NCBI RefSeq assembly: GCF_020215705.1
Contig: NZ_JAIWNB010000005.1
Location: 1 to 64,000 of the forward strand
DNA: 64,000 nucleotides
Reading direction: 5' to 3'
Source of the DNA: Nonomuraea aurantiaca
Lineage (GTDB): Bacteria; Actinomycetota; Actinomycetes; Streptosporangiales; Streptosporangiaceae
Below are positions 43,469 to 52,123 of the stretch, one piece after another (the stretch's first letter is position 1; each line of letters begins with the position of its first letter). The position numbers and the translations under genes are program-made. Under the pieces are notes generated by a model. It was not told where the DNA came from and did not search any database. It was given only the letters and a program-made list of their open reading frames with translations.

Positions 43469-44995
43469 TCAGGCTCGGGGTCCGGCGGTGGCCGGGATGG
43501 TGAGGCTGTGGGCGGTCTTGGCCGGGGCGCCCTTGCGGGAGATGTAATCCAACGTCCGGAAATCCACCGAAATATCATCACGAGTGACCTTGGCCATCAG
43601 GTAGCCCCGCCGCTGGTCGATGTAGGAGATGTGCGGGTTCTCCTGCAGCGCCTCGGCGATCCACGTCCGGTCCCGGTACCCGTCCCCGTCACTGGCGATC
43701 GACGACGTCACCAGTTCCCTGGCCACCACGGGCGAGTCGGGGTCGTCGAAGTCGGTCTTGAGCTCGGCCAGGTGGTGCATGTGGGCGTCGCCGGTCAGCA
43801 CGACGGGGTTCGAGGTGCCGGACAGCGAGCCCAGCAGCCGGGTCCGCTCGGCGGCGTACCCGTCCCACGAGTCGAGGTTCACCTCGCGGCCCGGTCCCAC
43901 CTTGTAGTCGCGCTGCGCCATCAGGATCTGCTGCCCGAGGAGGTTCCACCGGGCGTCGGAGCCGCGCAGGCCGTCCTCCAGCCAGCGCCACTGGTCGGCG
44001 CCCAGCAGCGTACGCCCGCTCGCCAGCCGCTCGTCGCACCCGGCGCGTACCCCGTCCAGGCACGCCTGGTCGTCACGGAACTGCCGCGTGTCGAGCAGGT
44101 GGAAGCGGGCCAGCGACCCCCAGGAGACGCGCCGGTTCACCCGCAGCACCGCGCCCTGCAGGCTCGCCCGGCGCAGCGGCATGTTCTCGTAGTACGCCCG
44201 GAAGGCGTCCGCCCGGCGCCGGGTGAAGTGGGGAGCGTCGGTGCTGGAGACGGACCCGGCCCAGTTGTTCTCCACCTCGTGGTCGTCGAAGGCCACCAGC
44301 CACGGCGCCACCGCGTGCGCCCGCTGGAGGTCGTGGTCGCTCTTGTACTGGGCGTGCCGGAGCCGGTAGTCGGCCAGCGTCTCGCACTTGCCCGGCGTAT
44401 GCGTACGCACCCGACCGGCCAGCGCGGTGTAGCCGCTGGGGCCGTACTCGTACATGTAGTCGCCCAGGAAGACCACCAGCTCGGGCTCCTGCTCGGCCAG
44501 CCGCCGGTAGGCGGTGTAGTAGCCGTGCTCGTAGTGCGCGCACGCGGCGATCGCGAACGTGAGCGGCCGCTCCCCCGTGGGCGTGGTCCTGGTACGCCCC
44601 GCGGGTGAGAGCCTGCCCTCGCTCTTGAACCGGTAGAAGTAGTCGCGCCCCGGCTCCAGGCCCGCGACCTCGACGTGGACGCTGTGAGCGGCGCCCGGCC
44701 GCGCCTCGGCCGTACCGGATTTGACGATCTTGGAGAAGCGCTCGTCGGTGGAGACCTGCCAGTCGACGTCCACACCACGGGAGGGCATGCCGCCGCGACC
44801 GTCTCCGGCGAGGGGGTTCGGGGCGAGGCGGGTCCAGAGGACGAAGCCGTCGGTGGACGGATCTCCGGAGGCCACGCCGAGGGTGAAGGGGTCGGATTTG
44901 AGGGTTCTGGTCTGCTGGAAAGAGGCTGCTGCTGCCTGCTGGGAGGGCGCGAGGAACGTCACTGCCGCTGCGGCGAGGAAGGATCTGCGGTCCAC
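43469..44995 (-). CDS. phoD: PhoD-type alkaline phosphatase/phosphodiesterase
   Basis: A 508-residue secreted enzyme. The start MDRRSFLAAAAVTFLAP is a Tat signal (RRSFL). A fibronectin-like N-terminal domain (FTLGVASGDPSTDGFVLWTR) precedes the metallophosphatase core, with FLGDYMYEYGPSG, WLVAFDDHEVENNWAG and VVLTGDAHMHH supplying Asp/His/Asn ligands to iron and calcium. PhoD hydrolyses phosphate mono- and diesters outside the cell. Upstream lie four 11-bp direct repeats resembling a PHO box, so phosphate-starvation induction by PhoP is likely. The length is normal for the family. Confidence 0.94.
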   Translation of the reverse strand: MDRRSFLAAAAVTFLAPSQQAAAASFQQTRTLKSDPFTLGVASGDPSTDGFVLWTRLAPNPLAGDGRGGMPSRGVDVDWQVSTDERFSKIVKSGTAEARPGAAHSVHVEVAGLEPGRDYFYRFKSEGRLSPAGRTRTTPTGERPLTFAIAACAHYEHGYYTAYRRLAEQEPELVVFLGDYMYEYGPSGYTALAGRVRTHTPGKCETLADYRLRHAQYKSDHDLQRAHAVAPWLVAFDDHEVENNWAGSVSSTDAPHFTRRRADAFRAYYENMPLRRASLQGAVLRVNRRVSWGSLARFHLLDTRQFRDDQACLDGVRAGCDERLASGRTLLGADQWRWLEDGLRGSDARWNLLGQQILMAQRDYKVGPGREVNLDSWDGYAAERTRLLGSLSGTSNPVVLTGDAHMHHLAELKTDFDDPDSPVVARELVTSSIASDGDGYRDRTWIAEALQENPHISYIDQRRGYLMAKVTRDDISVDFRTLDYISRKGAPAKTAHSLTIPATAGPRA

Positions 44996-45012
44996 GGTCC
45001 AGGTATGTCCAC

Positions 45013-45056
45013 CTCGACTGACAGGGTTGTGACAGTGGAGTCAAGGCTGGATGAAC
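45013..45056 (-). promoter_or_regulatory. candidate PHO box (four 11-bp direct-repeat units) before phoD
   Basis: Read on the minus strand: GTTCATCCAGC, CTTGACTCCAC, TGTCACAACCC, TGTCAGTCGAG, contiguous 11-bp units. The first fits the Streptomyces PhoP unit (GTTCAYC...); the others are weaker. It ends 18 bp before the phoD start codon. Confidence 0.45.
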
Positions 45057-45111
45057 AGCGTCGGTCGTCCAGCTCCGGCGGCTGAACCCGCCGCGCCCGA
45101 GTGCAGGCCCC

Positions 45112-45863
45112 TCAGATCGTCCGGCAGCTGTTCTGGTAGGGGAGTTCATGGATGTGGGCCTTCCAGTCCGCCGGGGACAGGGCGCCGAACTGGGCGCAGA
45201 ACGCATCCTTGATCTTGCCGGGTGCGATGACGTGGGTGCGGAGACGGCTGTGGCCGTCGACGGCCAGGACGGTCGAGCCGTCCCGGGTGAACGCCAGCGA
45301 GTACAGGGAACTGATGCCCAAGGAGTCGGCTTCCGGTGGAATGCCGGCGAGCGGTAGCCCGAGAGGCCGGTTGGTGGCGACGTCCCACAGCTGGATCTGG
45401 TCCGCCGCGTCCGGCACGGCCAGGAGACGTCCGTCGGGAGAGAAGGCCACAGGGGCGCCGCCGATGGACGCCTCCCCCTCCTGCCGCAATGTTCGGCTGT
45501 TCCGAAGCCGGAGCTTGCCACTGTCGCTGTGGTAGTCGGCGAGAACTCCGGCAGAGCTCAGCGCTACCGGACGATCCATGCCAGAGTCGGGCGGGACCAC
45601 CCGCGCGCCGGTGGAGGCGTCGACAACGCCCTGGTCCGAAGAGGAGATGATGGTCCGGCCATCCGGGCCGAAAAAGACCTGACCGTCCGGCACGGGTGTT
45701 GCGCGCTCTGGCCGAAGTGGTCCGCGCGGTGTGGGGCAAACGCTGACCCGGTGACCGGGACCACCATCCACGCGGCGGCGACTGCGATCCTCTGTCCCAC
45801 CCGAGCCCCCAGTCGATCCCGGTCACCCGCAACGGCCGTCGGCCTCCTGGGTCCAGTCTGCAA
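45112..45863 (-). pseudogene. frameshifted C-terminal remnant of a membrane-anchored WD40 protein
   Basis: From about 45863 one frame gives VGQRIAVAAAWMVVPVTG (a transmembrane helix) and ADHFGQSAQH. A frameshift near 45690 then leads into PVPDGQVFFGPDGRTIISSS and two or three WD40-like units (VAFSPDGRLLAVPDAADQ, LYSLAFTRDGSTVLAVDG). It ends with CAQFGALSPADWKAHI, the conserved tail of actinobacterial WD40 regulators. There is no NTPase part and no good start. It resembles the second half of a STAND-WD40 gene such as the one at 18373, but is not a copy of it. Confidence 0.65.
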
Positions 45864-45944
45864 GTCCGGGATCGATGCCGGGGGTGGTGATGCCGAAGAG
45901 GTTGGTGTTGCGGAGTAAGAGAGCCGTGACGGAGACGAACAGCG

Positions 45945-47603
45945 TCAGCCCTCCTGCTCCGTCTCTTCCCGCAGTCCTTCCAGAAGCTCGCGGGCTCGCA
46001 CGGCGGCTATCTGATCGTCGAGGGCCAGATAGGTGTCGAGGGCTTCTTGGCAGCGTTCGGCCGCGGCCTCGTAGCACTTGGCCCACTCGAGGGCGACGGC
46101 CTCGTCGTAGCCGAGCCCGGCCAGCTCCCAGGCCGCCTCCCGCCGCTGCCCCGCGTCCGGCTGTCCCATGTCCGACGCCGCGGTCAGGGCTGCTCTGGCT
46201 TGGGCGTACGCCTCGCTGATCTCGGCGAGATCGTCGCTGGCGAAGTAGACGCACTTCGCGCGCAGCCTCATGGCGCAGCCTGCGGCGAGGAGCTCGCCGG
46301 CGTCCCGGTAGAGGTCGGCCGCCGCCGCGTACGCCTGTGCCGCCCCGACGTCCAGATCGAGGTCGGCCAGCTCCTTGGCCGCCTCCATGGCCGCGGCCGG
46401 GTCGCCCGCCTCGCGCAGGGCGGCCAGCCCGGCTTCGTGTTCGCCCAGCTCGAACAGCGCGCGGACCGCCGTACGGCTGTCGGTGTCGATCCGTCCGTCC
46501 GGCTCGCCGCGGCGGGCGGGTGAGACGAATGGGAGGTGGGCGACCAGCGGCTCGGCCGCCAGCGTGGCCGCCAGGCGACGCGTGTGGACGTCGTCGCCGT
46601 TTCGGACGTCGAAGCGGGCCGCGATCTCCCGCGCCCCGGCCGCCAGTTCCTCGTGCAGCTCCGGCATCGGCACGTCGCGGCCGGCCCGCCGTACGGTGAG
46701 CCCGTCGTGGCCCGTCTCCATCAGGCGGCGCAGCACCAGCGCGGCGCCCGTCATGAACGAGCGGGCCTGCGCCGGCGACGGCGGCCGCTCCAGCAGCGGC
46801 AGCTCTCGCTCCAGGATCTCCAACCCGCGCGTCTCGTTCCCGGTCAGCGCGCAGAATTCCAGGTGGTCGCCGATGTCGTCCAGATATCCGATCTGTCCCT
46901 GCACAATCCGGTACGCCCGGCGGTGCGCCTCCGCGGCCTCGTCCAGGTGCCCGGTCTTGAGGTACGGCGTGAGCAGGGTGCACAGGACGCTCTGCGGCTG
47001 CACTCCGCAGGAGAACTCGCCCGCGACGACGGGCCCGCCGACGGCCACGGCCTCCTCGTACCGGCCCAGCGACGCCAGCGCGTACGCCCTGCCGCCGAGG
47101 TCGCAGGCGCGGCAGTCGGACAGGTCGTCGCGCGGCGTGGTCTCCCAGCGGTGCAGCCACTCCTCGACGGCCGGTTCGTCGCCGAGGTGGAGCGCGACGC
47201 GGCAGCGCTGCGCGTACACGGCCTGGGGCGCCCCGGCCTCGCGGTAGCGCCGCTCCATGTCGTCCAGGGCGTCGAGCGTCCGCCGCAGCGGGATCTCCGG
47301 GAACCTGCGCATGTCGCTCATGATCCACTTGAACTGCCAGAGCACCCTGCGCGCCTGCCACTCGGTGAACCGACCGGGCTCGGCGTCGTAGGCGGCCACG
47401 GTCCGGGAGAAGGTGGCGAACGACTTCGCGGGCTCACCGCCGTACTGGTAGGCCTGGGTGAGCGCGAGCCGCGCCGCGATCGCCGGCTCCGGCTCGCGCA
47501 GCGCCTCGGCCTCGCGCAGCGCCCGCTCGGCCAGCACGGTCCTGGCCTCCCCGTACGGCAGGCGCGCCGCCTCCGCCAGCAGCGTCTCGACCTGGTCAGT
47601 CAT
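45945..47603 (-). CDS. TPR-like helical repeat protein paired with HSP90
   Basis: From ATG 47601-47603 the product has 552 residues and is almost entirely helical. Repeats of roughly 34-40 residues (e.g. LGRYEEAVAVGGPVVAGEF, LKTGHLDEAAEAHRRAYRI, EAGDPAAAMEAAKELADLD, YEAAAERCQEALDTYLALD) are degenerate TPR units. No membrane helix or signal is seen. Its start overlaps the stop of the HSP90-family gene by 8 bp, which strongly couples the two. In eukaryotes TPR proteins are HSP90 co-chaperones; a similar partnership here is inference. Confidence 0.82.
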   Translation of the reverse strand: MTDQVETLLAEAARLPYGEARTVLAERALREAEALREPEPAIAARLALTQAYQYGGEPAKSFATFSRTVAAYDAEPGRFTEWQARRVLWQFKWIMSDMRRFPEIPLRRTLDALDDMERRYREAGAPQAVYAQRCRVALHLGDEPAVEEWLHRWETTPRDDLSDCRACDLGGRAYALASLGRYEEAVAVGGPVVAGEFSCGVQPQSVLCTLLTPYLKTGHLDEAAEAHRRAYRIVQGQIGYLDDIGDHLEFCALTGNETRGLEILERELPLLERPPSPAQARSFMTGAALVLRRLMETGHDGLTVRRAGRDVPMPELHEELAAGAREIAARFDVRNGDDVHTRRLAATLAAEPLVAHLPFVSPARRGEPDGRIDTDSRTAVRALFELGEHEAGLAALREAGDPAAAMEAAKELADLDLDVGAAQAYAAAADLYRDAGELLAAGCAMRLRAKCVYFASDDLAEISEAYAQARAALTAASDMGQPDAGQRREAAWELAGLGYDEAVALEWAKCYEAAAERCQEALDTYLALDDQIAAVRARELLEGLREETEQEG

Positions 47604-49389
47604 GCGTGCCCCCTTGCACGGCCCAGTCGAGCAGGCCCAGGAACGAGCGGTTGAGCGCCGCGGTGTCGGCGGGCCGCAGCGGATGGTGCCCATGGAGCAG
47701 CGCCATGCCGTACAGCGCCTCGACGGCGGTGGCGGCCAGCGTCAGGTCCGGCAGCCCGGTGACGCGGCGGACCAGCGGGTTGCGGTGATTGAGCACCAGC
47801 CTGGGCCGGTCCACCGCCAGCGTGCGCTCCATCGCGCCGAGCACGTCGGCCCAGAGCTCGTCGCCCACGTCGCGGGCCTCGCGCAGCTCGGCGTGGTGCT
47901 GGGCCGCGCGGCTGGTCAGGTAGAGGGCGGGCAGCGAGGCCGGGTCGAAGTCGCGCAGCACCACCTCGCAACCGAGCGGGTCGAGCACCCGCCCGGCGGC
48001 ACCGAGGAAGGGGCGGGCGCGCAGTTCCGCCTCGGGGTCCGGCGGGCTCAGGTGGGTGGCCAGCTCGGCGGGGTCGAGGCGGGCCAGCCGGGCGTCCGGG
48101 TCGATGCGGGTGAGGCGGGGCAGGATCTCGCCGTCGTAAACATAGCCGCCGTTGACCAGGCCGACGCCCTGCGCGCCGGAAACGGCCGCGAGCTGGCGGA
48201 ACTCGTCGACGCTGGTGGTGTAGCGGCCGTTCGGGTGCCTCGTCCTGAACTGGGCGAGCGTCATCCGCCCGGCGCTGGTCTCATACTCCAGCCATTGATC
48301 GACCAGCCTCAGCATCTCGTCGTCGTGCAGGGCCAGGGCCTTGACACCCAGGTGGTGCAGACCCAGGAAGGCGCGCAGGCCGTCGGGGTCGGTCTCGGCC
48401 AGCCGGACCAGCCAGGCACGCAGTTGGCGGCCGAGCTCCAGGCGGGTGTGTTCGAGGAGGTCGTCCTCGTAGAGCGCCTCGCGGCTGGCGGTGGGCCGCA
48501 GTTCGGCCGCGTCGACGACGCCGCGGGCGAAGAACGCCCAGTCGGGCAGCAGGCCGTCGGCGCTCTCGGTGAGGAGCATGCGCTTGAGGTAGACGCGGTG
48601 GCCGCCGCGGACGGCCGGGTTCGCCGGAGTGGGCAGGATGTAGGCCACGCCGGTGAGCCCGGCTTCGGGGACGTGGAGGTCGACGACGTCGAGCGGAGTG
48701 AACCCGAACAGCTCCGCGCCATGCTTTTGCAGGAAATTCCGTCTTATAGCGGGGGATGCGTGCTTTGCCAGCCAGGGCGGGGCGCCGATGGTGGTGCGGC
48801 GGCCGTTCACGGTGACGTCGATCGGCAGGAGCGAGCCGTACAGCTCCGCCAGCTCGGTGATCGTCCGCTCCGTCACCCACTCGGCGGCGTCCGGCCGCGC
48901 CACGAGGGTGACCGTGGTGCCCGGCTCGTCCCGCTCCTCCCCCGCCGGCGCCACCTCGTAGCGGCCGTCGGAGCGTCCGGTCCAGAGCACGGTCGGGCCG
49001 CCCCTCGCCGACCTGGTACGCACGCTGATCTCATCGGCCACCAGGAAGCCGGACAGCAGGCCGATGCCGAACTGGCCGAGGAACTCGTGCCGGGCGAAGC
49101 CCAGCTCGTCGCGCTTGGAGGAGCGGCCGATGGTGGCCAGGAGCACGTGGACCTCGTCCTCGGTGAGGCCGATGCCGGTGTCGTGCACGCTGAGCCGCCC
49201 ATCGGCCACCTCGATGGTCACGATGGCGGGCGCCTCCGGGTCGACCGCCCGGCGGGCGGTGATCGCGTCGGCCGCGTTCTGGAGGAGCTCGCGAACGTAC
49301 ACGCGGGGGCTCGAGTACAGATGGCGGCTGAGCAGGTCGACCACACCGCGCAGATCGACGTTAAAGGCGCTTTCCATTTGAGACACCAT
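47596..49389 (-). CDS. HSP90-family (HtpG-like) ATPase
   Basis: A 597-residue HSP90-type protein. In the GHKL domain, VRELLQNAADAI carries the catalytic Glu and ATP-binding Asn, HDTGIGLT the Asp loop and GQFGIGLLSGF the lid. The middle domain has LKRMLLTESADGLLPDWAFF and the conserved catalytic-Arg loop TASREALYED. The C-terminal region is diverged and shorter than in HtpG (about 630 residues), lacking an obvious dimerisation match, and no MEEVD tail is present. It is therefore an HSP90 paralogue with intact ATPase residues. It is followed by and overlaps the TPR gene. Confidence 0.9.
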   Translation of the reverse strand: MVSQMESAFNVDLRGVVDLLSRHLYSSPRVYVRELLQNAADAITARRAVDPEAPAIVTIEVADGRLSVHDTGIGLTEDEVHVLLATIGRSSKRDELGFARHEFLGQFGIGLLSGFLVADEISVRTRSARGGPTVLWTGRSDGRYEVAPAGEERDEPGTTVTLVARPDAAEWVTERTITELAELYGSLLPIDVTVNGRRTTIGAPPWLAKHASPAIRRNFLQKHGAELFGFTPLDVVDLHVPEAGLTGVAYILPTPANPAVRGGHRVYLKRMLLTESADGLLPDWAFFARGVVDAAELRPTASREALYEDDLLEHTRLELGRQLRAWLVRLAETDPDGLRAFLGLHHLGVKALALHDDEMLRLVDQWLEYETSAGRMTLAQFRTRHPNGRYTTSVDEFRQLAAVSGAQGVGLVNGGYVYDGEILPRLTRIDPDARLARLDPAELATHLSPPDPEAELRARPFLGAAGRVLDPLGCEVVLRDFDPASLPALYLTSRAAQHHAELREARDVGDELWADVLGAMERTLAVDRPRLVLNHRNPLVRRVTGLPDLTLAATAVEALYGMALLHGHHPLRPADTAALNRSFLGLLDWAVQGGTHD

Positions 49390-49460
49390 AAATCACATAA
49401 GAGATAATCCGCCGCTCGATTAACACGCCTCACACCTTGAACGCCTCACACCTGAACGCC

Positions 49461-50042
49461 TTACCCCTTGAGCGCCTCCCGCAGCGCCTCGGCGGAGGTG
49501 AAGCGCACGCCCGTCATGCCCGCGCGCTCGGCCCCGGCCACGTTCTCCGCCCGGTCGTCGATGAACACGATCTCGGCCGGGTCGGCGCCGAGGTCGGCCG
49601 CCATCCGGTCGAAGATCTCCCGGTCCGGCTTCACCAGGCCTATCCTGCCGCTGTAGAAGCGGTGCTTGATGTTCGCGATCCAGGGCAGGCCGTCCAGGCC
49701 GTCGGCCAGGCAGGCGGGCGCGTTGGACAGCAGGGCCACGTTGCCGCCGTCGTCCAGGAGATCGTTCAGGATGGCGACCGTCCCCTCGTCCGGGTAGGCC
49801 CAGCTGGCCACGTCCATCGCGACCAGCCGGGCGATCTCGGCGATGGCGGCCGGCCGGCCGAGCACCGCCGACCAGTAGGCGGCCGGAGACAGTGCCGCCC
49901 GGTCGAACTCCAGGCGGTGCTCCCAGTAGCCCCGCTTGAACGCCTCGGGATCGGCGTTCACCGCCTGGGCCATCTCGTCGGCGTCGGACTCGGACTGGGG
50001 CAGGGACAGCACGTTGCCGTAGTCGAACACAATCCACGTCAT
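49461..50042 (-). CDS. HAD-superfamily hydrolase
   Basis: From ATG 50040-50042, 193 residues. HAD motif I is WIVFDYGNVL (note DYGN rather than DxD: the second Asp is Asn, as in haloacid-dehalogenase and epoxide-hydrolase N-terminal types). Motif II is ALLSNAP, then Lys in LVKPDREIF, and motif IV is EIVFIDDRAENV. It probably acts on a small organic phosphate or related substrate. Its ATG overlaps the stop TGA of the alpha/beta-hydrolase gene, so the two form a coupled pair. Confidence 0.88.
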   Translation of the reverse strand: MTWIVFDYGNVLSLPQSESDADEMAQAVNADPEAFKRGYWEHRLEFDRAALSPAAYWSAVLGRPAAIAEIARLVAMDVASWAYPDEGTVAILNDLLDDGGNVALLSNAPACLADGLDGLPWIANIKHRFYSGRIGLVKPDREIFDRMAADLGADPAEIVFIDDRAENVAGAERAGMTGVRFTSAEALREALKG

Positions 50043-50857
50043 GGCAGGAATGGTCGCAGATGCGGGTCGAGCGCCGGGCAACCCAGGTATTTCTCGGCGG
50101 TGTGAAAATCGATCCAGTCGAGATTGACGAGCTCCTCCACGTCCACGCCGGTGAAGCTGCCGCACAGATCGGGTGGGATGGCCGCGATGTCGTCCTTGTC
50201 GGCGATGTTCACCCAGCGCTTGACGCCGGCGGGCCGGCAGCCGAGGCCGTTGATCGGTGCGGGCAGGAGGCGCTCGAAGATCACGTTGCGCATGCCCAGC
50301 GGGCTGCCGAGGGTGATGAGCAGCTCCACCTCGAGGTCGGGGTTGGCCCAGAGCGTCTCGTAGGCCACCACGCTGCCCAGCGAATGGGCGATCACCACCC
50401 GGGGGCTGTGCTTCCTGATCGTGTCGCGGACGGCCTCCTGGCACCTCTCGCGCCGGGCCGGGTCGGTCAGGTAGGCGGCCACCTCCGGCGCGAACAGCGA
50501 CGCGAACGCCGCCGACCGGCTGTCGAGCCGGGCCAGCAGCCACCCGGTGAACAGCTTGAGCGCTCCGGTGAAGCGCTCCCCCAGACCCATGTTCCTGGCC
50601 CAGCCGACGAGCACCTGCTGGGCGGAGCCCTTCATACCGGCGAACGCCTGCGGGCCCTCCTCGGGCCGGCGGTCGTGCAGCAGGTGGGAGAAGTAGGCCA
50701 CCTCGCTGAAGTACGCCCGGCTCTCTCCCCCGAGCGCCGCCTGCAGGTAGCGGTCCCACTTGAGGCGCATCGCCTCCGCCGCCCCCGTCGCGGAGTTGCC
50801 CGCCGCCACGTAGTAGTTGTACTTGCCGATCCCGTGCACGCCGACGATGCCCGCCAC
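50039..50857 (-). CDS. alpha/beta-hydrolase (esterase/lipase-like)
   Basis: The GTG at 50855-50857 has GGGAGG at 5-nt spacing, so I prefer it to the longer reading; 272 residues. It begins VAGIVGVHGIGKYNYYVA, the oxyanion-type HGxGK of PGAP1/lipase-like enzymes. The nucleophile elbow is VVIAHSLGSVVAYET and LLITLGSPLGMRN follows, as in many lipases. The C-terminal LDWIDFHTAEKYLGCPA supplies a likely catalytic His. It is cytosolic, without signal peptide. It is first in an operon with a HAD hydrolase and divergent from a small XRE regulator. Substrate unknown. Confidence 0.85.
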   Translation of the reverse strand: MAGIVGVHGIGKYNYYVAAGNSATGAAEAMRLKWDRYLQAALGGESRAYFSEVAYFSHLLHDRRPEEGPQAFAGMKGSAQQVLVGWARNMGLGERFTGALKLFTGWLLARLDSRSAAFASLFAPEVAAYLTDPARRERCQEAVRDTIRKHSPRVVIAHSLGSVVAYETLWANPDLEVELLITLGSPLGMRNVIFERLLPAPINGLGCRPAGVKRWVNIADKDDIAAIPPDLCGSFTGVDVEELVNLDWIDFHTAEKYLGCPALDPHLRPFLP

Positions 50858-50925
50858 AGCGCCCTCCCAGTTTCCCCGTGATTCCCAGGGATCGTGACAC
50901 ACCTCACTTGCAAATCGTTTGCCGG

Positions 50926-50959
50926 TTTAGTCTTGCCTAAAGGTTTAGGTAGAGCTAAA
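50926..50959. promoter_or_regulatory. two tandem TTTAG-N6-CTAAA palindromes over the XRE promoter
   Basis: TTTAG-TCTTGC-CTAAA (50926-50941) and TTTAG-GTAGAG-CTAAA (50944-50959) are separated by GG; their inner halves make CCTAAAGGTTTAGG. A promoter TTGCCT (50933-50938), 17 bp, TAAAGT (50956-50961) for the XRE gene runs through both. Another palindrome GCAAA-TCG-TTTGC (50910-50922) lies toward the esterase gene. Confidence 0.8.
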
Positions 50960-50999
50960 GTGAAGTCACCAGGAACCGACCGCTGAGAGCGAGACCGAG

Positions 51000-51296
51000 A
51001 TGGCCTTTCGCCGGAGCATGCCTGACGAGGTGAGCCCGGGCGGTCTCGCCCAGGACGCCGTCGACGAGATCACGTGGTATATGCGTGAGCACAAGGTCTC
51101 GCGGGCCGATCTGGCCGCCTCGATGGGTGTGTCGCCGGGCAGGGTGAGCCAGATCCTGTCGGGGGACGAGAATCTCACGCTCCGCACTCTCGACTCCGTC
51201 GTCAAGGCGCTAGGGGCCCGCATCGAGTTCACGCTGAGCGAGGCCGAGGAGGAGTCCATCCTGCTCGTCGAGGAGACTCGCGGCTCTCATAGGTGA
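51000..51296 (+). CDS. small XRE-family DNA-binding protein
   Basis: A 98-residue protein with a single HTH_3/XRE domain: VSRADLAASMGVSPGRVSQIL with the recognition helix and LTLRTLDSVVKALGARIEF completing the five-helix fold. The size and fold match antitoxin-type or autoregulatory XRE proteins such as HigA. No toxin-like partner is adjacent on its strand; the divergent neighbours are an esterase and a HAD hydrolase. The tandem operators over its own promoter predict autorepression and probably control of the divergent pair. Confidence 0.88.
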   Translation: MAFRRSMPDEVSPGGLAQDAVDEITWYMREHKVSRADLAASMGVSPGRVSQILSGDENLTLRTLDSVVKALGARIEFTLSEAEEESILLVEETRGSHR

Positions 51297-51316
51297 GACG
51301 TGAGCGGCGCGTCTCA
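51294..51316. terminator. hairpin spanning two convergent stop codons
   Basis: TGAGACG (51294-51300) pairs with CGTCTCA (51310-51316). Both convergent genes use part of it as their stop codon (TGA on each strand), so it probably ends transcription in both directions. Confidence 0.55.
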
Positions 51317-52123
51317 TGGGTGGGGCCTGAGCGTCGTGGCGATTCGCGACCGCGTCGGCGGCACGAACCTGGGCAGCGACCGATATCCGCTCCGATAGGC
51401 CGAGGCCAGCAGCCGCAGCACGTCGTTCTCGGCGTCGTGCCGCAGGATGCCGTGTAACCGGGTCAGATCATTGATATAGCGCTCATACCTGGCCAGCCGC
51501 GTGTGCCGGGAGCCGCGCAGCGCGGTGATCACCTTGGAGCGCGACGCCCCGTCCTCGACCAGCGCGGCCACGTCCAGCCGCCGCTCGATCGCGTCGAGCC
51601 TGGCGTGCACCCGCTCCTTCCTGCGCTCCTCCGGCGAGAGCCGCTCGCCGATGCGCTCGTGATAGCGGTTGGCGGCCAGGCTCAGCTCGTACACGCTCCA
51701 CGAGTCGTCGACCCGCTTCTCGCACCAGACCCGCTGGTCCTCGGCCATCGCCTGGTCGAGCTTGGCCAGCAGCGACACCAGCCAGAACGTCGCCGCCTCC
51801 TTGGCCAGCGAGCGCCGGTCATCCTCGCGGGAGCGCACCTGGCTCAGCCACAGGCCGCCCGGCGCGACCGCGCCCAGCACCGTGGACAGGTAGTTGTTCA
51901 GCAGCTCACCGCCCACCAGCGCCACAGCCGAGGAGACCAGCCCGGTCAGCAGGATGATGACGACCGCCAGCCACCAGCCGCCGGGCCCGAACGGCCGGCC
52001 CTTGCCCTGGCAGCGGAGCAGCAGGAATCCAGTGGCGGAGGCGATGGCCAGGGGCACCGTCACAGCTATCTGCGTCGCCGACACGTGCACCAGGGCTATC
52101 TGCACCGCCGTCACGTGCACCAC
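51314..52123 (-). CDS. membrane protein of unknown function with helical cytosolic domain
   Basis: The GTG at 52121-52123 follows GGGGGAGG at 8-nt spacing; 269 residues. Two to three N-terminal transmembrane helices (QIAVTVPLAIASATGFLLL, WWLAVVIILLTGLVSSAVAL) precede a charged helical domain of about 180 residues (LSPEERRKERVHARLDAIER, KVITALRGSRHTRLARYERY). The first residues include a near-duplicate HVTAVQIALVHVSATQIAV, encoded by a 30-bp direct repeat. No enzymatic motif is seen. Confidence 0.7.
   Translation of the reverse strand: MVHVTAVQIALVHVSATQIAVTVPLAIASATGFLLLRCQGKGRPFGPGGWWLAVVIILLTGLVSSAVALVGGELLNNYLSTVLGAVAPGGLWLSQVRSREDDRRSLAKEAATFWLVSLLAKLDQAMAEDQRVWCEKRVDDSWSVYELSLAANRYHERIGERLSPEERRKERVHARLDAIERRLDVAALVEDGASRSKVITALRGSRHTRLARYERYINDLTRLHGILRHDAENDVLRLLASAYRSGYRSLPRFVPPTRSRIATTLRPHP

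Noticed and set aside
45823..45951. short gene after the TPR protein reading LFVSVTALLLRNTNLFGITTP
   Set aside because: It is open and hydrophobic but is just the continuation of a shadow frame, with no start codon or ribosome site of its own.
49461..50900. single large gene covering HAD hydrolase and esterase
   Set aside because: The frame upstream of 50042 is antisense-like, Arg-rich shadow text. The esterase is in another frame, and the ATGA overlap marks two separate genes.
51000..51296. HigBA-type toxin-antitoxin locus
   Set aside because: The XRE protein resembles an antitoxin, but no RelE/HigB-like toxin ORF is adjacent on either strand.
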